Below are positions 8,952 to 17,100 of a DNA stretch of 64,000 nt, one piece after another. How positions within the stretch are numbered: the first letter of the stretch is position 1; each line of letters starts with the position of its first letter. A program made the position numbers and the translations under genes. This DNA is from JAPUME01 sp027294185 (GTDB lineage: Bacteria; Acidobacteriota; Terriglobia; UBA7540; JAPUME01), in the NCBI GenBank assembly GCA_963555835.3, contig CAUVWZ020000002.1, forward strand, positions 248,001 to 312,000. The letters are read 5' to 3'. Below the pieces are notes generated by a model. The model was not told the DNA's origin. It saw nothing but the letters and a program-made list of their open reading frames with translations, and did no database searches.

Positions 8952-9833
8952 ATGCAGCCTATAAGTAGAAGGAACTTCTTGCGGAACGGCGCTTTCGGCT
9001 TGACCGCGGTTGCTTTGGGCGCGGGCCGGGGATTTGACCTTTTCGGCCAGCCACTGGGGATCCCCATCGGTTTGGAGCTTTGGACGGTACGGCGGGAATT
9101 GGAAGAAGACTTCGTCGGAACCCTCAAGAAGGTGGCGGCCATCGGTTATAAGAAAGTCGAAATGTTCACCTTTTACGACCGGAAGGCTTCTGAAATCCGC
9201 CGGATACTGGGTGACATCGGCCTAACCTGCCCAAGCGCGCACTACGTGACTCCCGTGATGAAATCCGGTTGGGAAAAGCACATCGAATATGCCGGCGAAG
9301 TGGGGATCCAATATATGGTCTGTGGCATTCTTGATCCTTCCGAGCGCCGGTCCCTGGACGATTACCGGAAGCTGGCGGACCTGTTTAATAAGGTGGGTGA
9401 GCAGTGCAAGAAGGCGGGCATTCAATTCGCATATCACAACCACAATTTCGAGTTCAAATCCTATGGGGGCGTCCTGGGTTACGATGAACTCCTTCGCCGA
9501 ACCGATCCCGATTTAATGAAGGTGCAGATGGATTGCTTCTGGGTGACGCACGCCGGACGTGACCCGGTGGCCTACTTCCGCCGTCTCGGCGAGCGTATTC
9601 ATCTCTTGCACATTAAGGATCTGAAGGCCGGCAATCCGCCGACCACGACCATGGATCCCCGGGTGGGTCTGTTCGCCGAGGTGGGGCGTGGCGAGATCAA
9701 CTGGACCCGCATCTTCAACGCGGCCCGGAATACTGGCGTGAAACACTACTACGTTGAGCAGGATGAGTGTGAACGTCCTCCACTTGAAAGCATCAAAATC
9801 AGCTACGATTACCTGGAGAATCTGAAGCTTTAG
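8952..9833 (+). CDS. Tat-exported sugar phosphate isomerase/epimerase-like TIM-barrel protein
   Basis: 293 residues. The N-terminus SRRNFLRNGAFGLTAVALG is a twin-arginine signal, so the folded protein is probably exported. The body is a xylose-isomerase-like TIM barrel (AP endonuclease 2 family): GLELWTVRREL, YHNHNFEF with metal-binding His, MDCFWVTHAG, LLHIKDLK and a C-terminal YYVEQDECE. These enzymes bind a divalent metal through His/Glu/Asp of these strands and isomerise or epimerise sugars or inositol derivatives. GGAGG lies just ahead of ATG 8952. It appears to be a single-gene unit with its own promoter. Confidence 0.85.
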   Translation: MQPISRRNFLRNGAFGLTAVALGAGRGFDLFGQPLGIPIGLELWTVRRELEEDFVGTLKKVAAIGYKKVEMFTFYDRKASEIRRILGDIGLTCPSAHYVTPVMKSGWEKHIEYAGEVGIQYMVCGILDPSERRSLDDYRKLADLFNKVGEQCKKAGIQFAYHNHNFEFKSYGGVLGYDELLRRTDPDLMKVQMDCFWVTHAGRDPVAYFRRLGERIHLLHIKDLKAGNPPTTTMDPRVGLFAEVGRGEINWTRIFNAARNTGVKHYYVEQDECERPPLESIKISYDYLENLKL

Positions 9834-10005
9834 CGCTTTCGCATGCGCCGTTCGGGATGGCGTTGAGGGACCTTGCCGTCGTTCGCCGGCAGGGGTTCCC
9901 CTGTGATGAATGAGAATACCCCCTAATTGGGACAATCGATGTCCGCGCAGTCTGCCCTGAAGCCGGCTGTCTGCCTGTGGCGGGCGGGACTTGTGGGCGG
10001 CCTCA

Positions 10006-10034
10006 TTGACTGGACGCCCCGGGTGCCCTAACAT
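10006..10034 (+). promoter_or_regulatory. Sigma70-type promoter of gltA
   Basis: TTGACT 10006-10011 and TAACAT 10029-10034 are exactly 17 bp apart. Expected leader about 66 bases to ATG 10107. Confidence 0.6.
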
Positions 10035-10106
10035 TGGGTTTGGGGCACTTCCCGTGTGTCCCTTCCGGTGCTCTGCCAACATCCTTTGGGAAAAGAGGAA
10101 TTTTTG

Positions 10107-11438
10107 ATGGGGAAAGACACGCTGACGATTACCGACAACCGCACCGGTAAGACTTACGAACTCGAAATCAAAGACGGTACGATCCGGTCCCTGGACTTGC
10201 GGCAGATCAAGGTGTCTAAGGAAGATTTCGGCCTGATGGGTTACGATCCGGCCTTTACCAATACGGCGTCGTGCCGCAGTCAGGTTACCTTTATCGACGG
10301 CGCCAAAGGTATTCTGATGTACCGCGGCTATCCCATTGAGCAATTGGCCGAGCAAAGCTCTTTCCTCGAAACCGCATACCTGCTGATTTATGGTGAGCTG
10401 CCCACCGGAGAGCAGTTGGATGAATGGGAGGGAAATCTCAAACACCATACGTTTATCCATGAGAACATTCGAAAGCTGTTGGGCGGATTCCGCTATGACG
10501 CCCACCCAATGGGAATGCTGGTCAGCATGCTGGGGGCACTCTCTACCTTCTACCCAAAGTCGAAAAGGATCCGTGATCCCGAGATACGAAAAGAGCAGTT
10601 CTATCGGCTCATCGCCAAGACGCCGACGCTGGCTGCTTTTTCCTTCCGCCACACGCGCGGCCTGCCGATGATATATCCCGACAATGACCTTAGCTACGCG
10701 GGAAATTTCCTGAACATGCTCTGGAAGATGAGCGAGGCGAAATACGAGCCGAATCCGGTGCTGGAGAAAGCGCTGGATGTGCTGTTCATCCTGCACGGCG
10801 ACCACGAGCAGAATTGCAGCGCCAATGCGATGCGTAGCGTGGGAAGCTCGGAGGCCGATCCCTATTGCGCGGCTGCGGCGGCCGCGGCGGCGCTCTACGG
10901 GCCGCTGCACGGCGGCGCCAACGAACAGGTGCTGCGGATGCTCGTCGAAATCGGGTCGATCAAGAATGTCCCCGGCTACGTCAAGCGGGTCAAGGAGGGT
11001 GAGCTTCTTCTGATGGGCTTCGGCCACCGCGTGTATAAGAACTACGACCCCCGTGCGCAAATCATCAAAGGAATCGCCGATCAGGTCTTTGAAGTGACGG
11101 GGCGGAATCCGCTGCTCGACATTGCCCTGGAGTTGGAGCGAATCGCTCTTCAGGACGACTACTTCGTCAAGCGCAAGCTCTACCCCAACGTCGATTTCTA
11201 CAGCGGACTCATCTACCAGGCGATGGGATTTCCGGTGGAGATGTATCCGGTGCTGTTTGCCATCGGAAGGATGCCGGGCTGGATCGGTCAGTGGGTGGAG
11301 ATGCTTGACGACAAAGAGCAGAAGATCGCCCGGCCTCGCCAGATCTACACCGGATATCAGAAGCGCGACTACCTGGCGCTCGACAAGCGTGTTCCCGTTG
11401 CCGACAAGGCCGCCGTGGCCACCCAGGCCCAGACCTAG
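10107..11438 (+). CDS. gltA: Citrate synthase
   Basis: Condenses oxaloacetate and acetyl-CoA to citrate in the TCA cycle. From ATG 10107 the protein has 443 residues, normal for the hexameric bacterial type. Visible signatures are LHGDHEQNCSANAMR with an active-site His, LYGPLHGGANEQVLRML, GFGHRVYKNYDPRA with the second catalytic His, and the C-terminal RPRQIYTGYQKRDY. An in-frame GTG at 10056 would add 17 residues, but ATG 10107 is preferred because AAGAGG precedes it and the family starts with a short strand like LTITDNRTGK. Monocistronic; the next gene is convergent. Confidence 0.95.
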   Translation: MGKDTLTITDNRTGKTYELEIKDGTIRSLDLRQIKVSKEDFGLMGYDPAFTNTASCRSQVTFIDGAKGILMYRGYPIEQLAEQSSFLETAYLLIYGELPTGEQLDEWEGNLKHHTFIHENIRKLLGGFRYDAHPMGMLVSMLGALSTFYPKSKRIRDPEIRKEQFYRLIAKTPTLAAFSFRHTRGLPMIYPDNDLSYAGNFLNMLWKMSEAKYEPNPVLEKALDVLFILHGDHEQNCSANAMRSVGSSEADPYCAAAAAAAALYGPLHGGANEQVLRMLVEIGSIKNVPGYVKRVKEGELLLMGFGHRVYKNYDPRAQIIKGIADQVFEVTGRNPLLDIALELERIALQDDYFVKRKLYPNVDFYSGLIYQAMGFPVEMYPVLFAIGRMPGWIGQWVEMLDDKEQKIARPRQIYTGYQKRDYLALDKRVPVADKAAVATQAQT

Positions 11439-11461
11439 GTTCCGGCCCGGCCTGCCGTTCC

Positions 11462-12652
11462 TTACCAGCGCTTGAGCCTTCGCAGGGCTTTTCGAGCGAG
11501 TTGTCCTTCCTTGCTCCTGGGACTTGCTGCGCGCACTTTTTCGTACTTTTCGATGGCTTCCTTCACCCGGTTCTGCTGTTCGTAAATCCCCGCGGCAGCC
11601 AGCTCCGCTAATAAGGCATAGAAGTCGGTTGCACTCCCGCCATTGCTGGCGACCTCAAAATCGGTTAACGCCTCCTCCGACCGGCCCATTTTCGCCTTGA
11701 GCAGCCCGGCTTGGTAAAAAGTTCTCGAGATCGGCAGAGGGCGGGAAGAAGAGTTCTCCCTTTTCCTCAGATCGAGAAGAGTTTCGTAAGCTTCGAGCGC
11801 CCCTTCGGAGTCTCCCAGAATCTCACGCGTGTTTGCCAGACCCAGCAAGACCAGGTAGTTTCGGGGATGAGATTTGGCCAGTTCCTGAAGCAAAGCCAGC
11901 CGCTCCCGGTGGCGTTTCTCGCGGCCATAGAAAAGCACAAGCAAGAACCGGGCGTCCTCGCGAGCCAGCTTGCCCCTGCGGCTCACTTCCTCCACCATGC
12001 GGAGGCCTTGCTTCTTGTTTCCCGAATAGCCGGCCAGAGAACTTACCATTCTTATGTACCAGGGAAGGCTGCCGGCGATATATTCGTGAGCGCCGGGAAC
12101 CAGTTGCGCATCGATAAACGCGGGGTCCCGCTTGACGAGCTTCTCATGCAGCTTCCGTGACGCCTTCGCTTCTCCCAGCGCCCCCAGGTAGGAGTTTTGG
12201 AGAGCATAGCGGTAAGATCCGAACGTCGCTCGGTTCACGCCCAGCCAGTATTGCGCCTCCCAGTCGTCGGGATTCTCTGCGATGCGGTCACGAGATACCT
12301 GCTGAGCCGAAGCGATGACCTCCAGAAATTCTTGTCGAAACGACTCGCTGATTTGAGGCTTGCGCCCTTTCGTGACCGCCTGGGTCTGGCCGAAGAGGAG
12401 TTTTTCGAGAATTCCCCAACGGTTCATCTCTTGATAGAGCAAGGCGACCGCCAGGTAGTTCAGTCCCATGATGTCCTTGGGGTGCTCTCTCCGGTAGTCC
12501 CTCAACAGGCGAAGCGCTTCGCCGTAATCCATGTTGTAGACGTGGTTTCGCGATTGTTCGAGCGGAGAAGGAAGTGTTTGGGCGGACGTCCGGGACGGAG
12601 GGACCCAGAGTCCCAGGATGACTGCGAAGATCAATAAGAGCGTGCGCTTCAA
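11462..12652 (-). CDS. Secreted tetratricopeptide-repeat protein
   Basis: 396 residues. A signal peptide is visible at residues 1-24 (LLLIFAVILGLWVPPSRTSA). The rest is helical with TPR-like pairs: MDYGEALRLLRDYRREHP near the start, AQYWLGVNRATFGSYRYAL in the middle, and GDSEGALEAYETLLDLRK, GRSEEALTDFEVASNG and NRVKEAIEKYEKVRAASP near the end. TPR proteins act as scaffolds; no catalytic motif is present. It is convergent with gltA with a 23-base gap. The cellular partner cannot be inferred. Confidence 0.75.
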   Translation of the reverse strand: MKRTLLLIFAVILGLWVPPSRTSAQTLPSPLEQSRNHVYNMDYGEALRLLRDYRREHPKDIMGLNYLAVALLYQEMNRWGILEKLLFGQTQAVTKGRKPQISESFRQEFLEVIASAQQVSRDRIAENPDDWEAQYWLGVNRATFGSYRYALQNSYLGALGEAKASRKLHEKLVKRDPAFIDAQLVPGAHEYIAGSLPWYIRMVSSLAGYSGNKKQGLRMVEEVSRRGKLAREDARFLLVLFYGREKRHRERLALLQELAKSHPRNYLVLLGLANTREILGDSEGALEAYETLLDLRKRENSSSRPLPISRTFYQAGLLKAKMGRSEEALTDFEVASNGGSATDFYALLAELAAAGIYEQQNRVKEAIEKYEKVRAASPRSKEGQLARKALRRLKRW

Positions 12653-12810
12653 AGCGTTCTCTCCGAGGCGTCAATCATAATCTCTTCAGGAAGGTTTATT
12701 CAACCGGCAGGCTGGAGACATATTGATGAGGGTACCATCAGGGTTCTTTCTAAGGGAAGGGAATGGGTCGGGCCGAGAGATCGGCCTTCGGGTTTTATGG
12801 GAGATGCCGT

Positions 12811-12816
12811 TATAAT
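12811..12816 (+). promoter_or_regulatory. -10 box of the tRNA-Ser(UGA) promoter
   Basis: A perfect TATAAT 22 bases before the tRNA 5' end. The -35 is weak (TTCGGG, 12787-12792, 18-bp spacer). Confidence 0.5.
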
Positions 12817-12837
12817 GTTTCGAGTGAAAACGGCCAC

Positions 12838-12927
12838 GGAGGGGTGGGTGAGTGGCTGAAACCGGCGGTCTTGAAAACCGCATTCCGGGAAACCGGGACG
12901 AGGGTTCGAATCCTTCCCCCTCCGCCA
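12838..12927 (+). tRNA. tRNA-Ser (anticodon UGA)
   Basis: A 90-base class II tRNA with encoded CCA. The acceptor stem GGAGGGG (12838-12844) pairs with CCCCTCC (12917-12923); the anticodon loop is CTTGAAA with anticodon TGA; a long variable arm (TTCCGGGAAACCGGGA) and a T-loop TTCGAAT are present. Foreign-looking DNA follows its 3' end. Confidence 0.95.
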
Positions 12928-13115
12928 TGTACCAAAAGGTTGATGACGTGGCGAGCATCAATGCCGATCAGAATCGCCCTAATAAACATGTAGTGGAAAG
13001 TTGTATCCATACGGTGGGATGGATTCTATTGTCGGTCTACGAATTCCCTGCAGTCTGGAAATGGTTAGGTCCCGTACATATTGCGAAACGAAGGGATTCT
13101 AGACGCGCGGTCGAA

Positions 13116-13535
13116 CTACTTCGTACGGAGATAAAGCCACGGTTCGGATATTGGCAAAAGCCCACGGTCACGCTTTTCAACTGCTTTGCGGACCTGCGCT
13201 AATAGGTTGGTATCGTGTTTTCCACCGAGCACCAATATGAGGTTCCCCTTCCAATCGTTTTCATAGATTTCTATTTGCCCCAAGAGCCTCTGAAGTTTAC
13301 CCGTTGAATCCAGACTTTTCTTTACCTCAATAAGAATTTTCTTATCGATAACAATATCTCCTCTGACCCTTCCAGTTGCGTATTCCTTAATGACCTCGCG
13401 CCCCTGCAAACCCTTCTCCAAGTTTCGAAACAGCGACAGCTTGAAGTCTTGTTCGTTGTTGCATTTCCTTGGCTTCCATTTGTCGATCTGGGCCAGAACG
13501 TAACCGACGGGATTTAACCAATAGTTCAGTCCCAA
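13116..13535 (-). CDS. PD-(D/E)XK-like nuclease-fold protein of unknown role
   Basis: 139 residues from TTG 13535, with a GGAG site eight bases upstream. The middle holds VRGDIVIDKKILIEVKKSLD, in which Asp followed by E-x-K (EVK) fits the catalytic core of PD-(D/E)XK nucleases. The flanking FRNLEKGLQGREVIKEY helix and the LILVLGGKHD strand also fit the fold. The codon use and base composition are more AT-rich than the neighbours, and it sits just downstream of tRNA-Ser, which suggests horizontal transfer. It may be a small restriction or repair-type nuclease or an inactive relative. The family is inferred from motif only. Confidence 0.55.
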   Translation of the reverse strand: MGLNYWLNPVGYVLAQIDKWKPRKCNNEQDFKLSLFRNLEKGLQGREVIKEYATGRVRGDIVIDKKILIEVKKSLDSTGKLQRLLGQIEIYENDWKGNLILVLGGKHDTNLLAQVRKAVEKRDRGLLPISEPWLYLRTK

Positions 13536-13688
13536 CTCTTACTCCATTAACAGTGGTAATTGACTTTAACACATAACCTTAATTGTGGAAAAGGCTTCCA
13601 CAACTTTGGAGTGAAAAGGCTAAGCTAATCAGGAACAGCTACCTGAGGTTGGACTCTCGACGCAACGACAATCATGGGGCAGAGTTTG

Positions 13689-13881
13689 CTACAGTCGGCC
13701 GGTTCCCGGGGCTGTCTCGGTTTCCACCAGTTCCACTACCAGTGAGCGTTTTTGGACCTGAGAAATGGGGACGACTTTCCAGAAATCCAGAATCGAATCG
13801 GACCACCGCTTCAATAACCGGTGGGCGTGGATGCTGGCCGTCTTTTTGGCGTGCTCCTCGACCAGCGCGCGCAGTCGGGTC
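13689..13881 (-). pseudogene. Diverged C-terminal remnant of a second gltB
   Basis: On the minus strand this reads LRALVEEHAKKTASIHAHRL, then LLKRWSDSILDFWKVVP and ISQVQKRS, closely matching the end of the intact gltB (14151-18722), and ends at TAG 13689-13691. Nucleotide similarity to 14190-14355 is also evident. The frame is preserved despite many substitutions, so it looks like the end of an older paralogue, not a recent copy error. All upstream domains are missing. Confidence 0.75.
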
Positions 13882-14040
13882 CGAATTGAAGGAACTTGCC
13901 GGGTGCGCCACTATTCCTGCCATGAACTGGTAGGCCTGCTCGGACAGGCAGGATTCTCCAGGGTGAGACCCTTTGGTGGCTTGAACGGAAAACCGTTGAG
14001 CTTCGACTCGCGGCGGCTCGTTCTCACGGCACGACGTTAG
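13882..14040 (+). pseudogene. C-terminal fragment of a SAM-dependent methyltransferase
   Basis: The plus-strand frame ending at TAG 14038 reads RVRHYSCHELVGLLGQAGFS then LNGKPLSFDSRRLVLTARR. This is the typical last helix and strands of class I methyltransferases (YSxxEL-LL-AGF, then FDSRRLVLVAR). The SAM-binding core is absent and the 5' edge joins the gltB remnant on the opposite strand. No function is possible. Confidence 0.6.
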
Positions 14041-14150
14041 CCGTTCCTTTTCCGATAATCCTGCTGCATGGTCTCCTCGACTTCCTGAACCAGGGCGAGG
14101 TGAGATGCGCGAACGCGACCCTGCCGAGAGCAAACGTCCTGGGTGTCGAT

Positions 14151-17100
14151 TTAGAGCTTTGCCCTGGTGTGTTTGCGGGTGATTTCGGTTTCCAGGCGGT
14201 CGGTGATCATGGCGCGTTTCTGAACCTGAGAGAGTGGGACGACTTTCCAGAAATGTAGAATCGATTCGGACCACCGCTTCAGCAAGCGGCGCGCGTGGAT
14301 GCTGGCCGTCTTTTCAGCGTGCTCCTCGACCAGCGCGCGCAGACGGTTGGAATCTTCCGGTTCGATGATGCGTTCGAGCGTGACCAGTTCGGGATTGTAA
14401 CGCTGCTCCAATCTGTCATTGGGGTCCCAGACGAAGGCCACACCGTTCGTCATACCCGCGCCGAAGTTGCGCCCCGTCTGGCCCAGGATGACCGCCACGC
14501 CGCCGGTCATATACTCGCAGCAGTGGTCTCCGGATCCTTCCACCACGGCCACGGCCCCGCTGTTGCGGATGCAGAACCGTTCCCCCGCGCGGCCTGCGGC
14601 GAACAGGCGTCCTGCCGTGGCCCCGTAGAGCACCGCGTTTCCCAGGATTACGTTCTTTTCGGAGAAGAACTTCGAGGTGCCCGGAGGCCGGATGATAATT
14701 TCTCCGCCGCCCAGGCCCTTGCCGACATAGTCGTTGGCCTCGCCCTCCAGAGTCAGCCGAAGGCCGGGGGTCAGAAACGCGCCGAAACTCTGCCCGGCGC
14801 TGCCCGTAAAGGCGTATTCGATCAGTCCCTTCGAGAGGCCGTCGTTCCCGTAGCGGCGAGCGATGTCGCCCGAGACGCGCGCGCCGATGGTCCGGTTGAC
14901 GTTGCGAATCGAGTGCTCGAAGCGCCCTCGGGCGTCGGGGCCGGAATCGATGAGGGGTTGAGCCTGCTCGCACATCTGAAGCGCAAGAGGGTCGGGCTTA
15001 TTTCTCTTCCTGCTGCCTGAGGGCCCCGCCGTCTGACGGCCGGACGGGACCGGTTGTGCCAGAATCGGCCGTGGGTCCAGCCGCCCTCGTCGCCCGGGAA
15101 CTTCTCGCAAGGTAACCCGCAACAGATCGGTCCTCCCAATAACCTCACCCAGGCTGCGGAATCCCAACTGCGCCAGCAGTTCCCGTACCTGCTCGCCCAC
15201 ATGTCGAAGGTAGGAGATCAGGTTTTCCGGCTTACCGGGGAATTTCGCGCGCAGATCTTCACGCTGCGTCGCGACTCCCACCGGACAGGTGTTCAGATGG
15301 CATTGGCGCGCCATCACGCAGCCCAGGGCGACCAACGCACCGGATCCAAATCCATACTCGTCGGCTCCCAGCAAGGCGGAGATCAATACATCCCGCCCCG
15401 TCTTGAAGCCTCCATCCACACGCAGGCGTACCCGGCTGCGCAGCCCGTTCGCGAGCAGGGCTTGCTGGGTTTCGGCCAGACCCATCTCCCACGGCGAGGC
15501 GGTGTTTTTGATGGAACCGAGCGGTGAGGCTCCGGTGCCCCCGTCATGCCCGCTGATCAGGATCACGTCAGAGTTGGCTTTGACGACTCCGCAAGCCACC
15601 GTGCCCACTCCGGACTGCGATACCAGTTTCACGCCGATGCGCGCCGCCGGATTGATCTCCCGCAGGTCGTAGATCAACTGTGCCAGATCTTCGATGGAAT
15701 AGATGTCATGGTGGGGAGGCGGTGAGATTAAAGGAATCCCTTCCACCGCCCGGCGGACGCGGGCGATCAAGGGAGTCACCTTGTGGCCGGGAAGCTGTCC
15801 GCCTTCACCCGGCTTCGATCCCTGGGCCATTTTGATTTCCAGCTCCTCGGCGCGGACCAGATATTCAGGTGTAACACCGAAGCGGCCGGACGCAACCTGC
15901 TTGATCTTGTTGCTGCCCGAAGGTTCACCGTCGATTTCGACGTAGACCTCCGGATCTTCGCCTCCCTCGCCCGTATTCGACTTTCCCCCGATCTCATTCA
16001 TTGCCATGGCCAGAGCTTTTTGGGTCTCCGGGCTCAACGCGCCCAGAGACATCGCCTGAGTGCAGAATCGCTTCCAGATCGACTCCACCGGCTCCACTTC
16101 ATCCAGCGAAATTGGGCGAGTCGGCGTAAAGCGGAAAAGATCGCGCAGGGTCATCGCATCGCGGTGATCGACCAGTTCCGTGAACTTGTGGAAGGCATCG
16201 GTATCGCCTCGGCGGGCGACTTTGTGAAGGTTCCTGATCACATCGGGGCTGAAGGCATGGCGCTCCGTGCCCTTGCGAAAGCGGTAGATGCCTGCAAACT
16301 CCAAACGGTCCTGGGAAGTGGCATAGGCATTTGCATGTCTTTCCAGGACGTCGATCGCAATATCCCCCAGAGTCCGGCCCCCCACTGCGGAACGAGTATC
16401 GGGGAAGAAGCGATCCACTACACCCTTATCCAGCCCGATGATTTCGAAGAATTCTCCGCCCTGATAGCTGGCCAGGGTAGAGATGCCCATCTTGGAGAGA
16501 ATCTTTTTGATGCCCGCCTCCATCGCGGCGCGGAAGTTGCCGAGCGCCTGGTCCACTCCCTGATCTCCCCATTCTCCCTGCCACGCAAGCTCCCCCACCG
16601 CCTCCAGGGCCATGTAGGGGTTCACCGCCGCAGCGCCGAAGGAAAGCAGGCAAGCCAGGTGATGAGATTCCCAGGCTTCGGCCGTTTCAACCACCAGGTC
16701 GGCACGGTTCCCCATCCCCTCCGCCACCAACTGCTCGGCAATGCCGGCCGTCATCAGCAGCATGGGCACTGCGGCGCGTTCGCTGCTGACCCCGCGGTCG
16801 GAGAGAATCAGGATGGTGTTGCCTTCCTCGACGGCTGTAGTGGCCTCTTGAATGATGCGCTCCAGTGCCTGACGGAAGCTCCGGATTCCAGCCGCCCCTC
16901 CGCCGGCGGGATGAAATAGAGTCGAAATCGTGGCTGCCTTGTAACGTCCCTCAGCGACGCGTTTCAACTGGACCAGCTCTTCATTGAAAAGGAAGGGGGA
17001 TTCCAGGTGAAGGAGTGAGGCGTGCTTCGGTGTTTCGACCAGCACGCTGTGCCGGGCGCCCAGGTAGAGATTGAGTGACATCACCAGCGATTCCCGCAGC

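Noticed and set aside
9513..11060. 515-residue minus-strand ORF
   Set aside because: Shadow of citrate synthase; no motifs or ribosome site.
12686..13202. ORFs over and antisense to tRNA-Ser, including one with a GEGFEPSSRFPGMRFSRPPV-like text
   Set aside because: This is the well-known false translation of the tRNA on the opposite strand.
15783..16919. 378-residue plus-strand ORF inside gltB
   Set aside because: Antisense shadow caused by codon bias of gltB.
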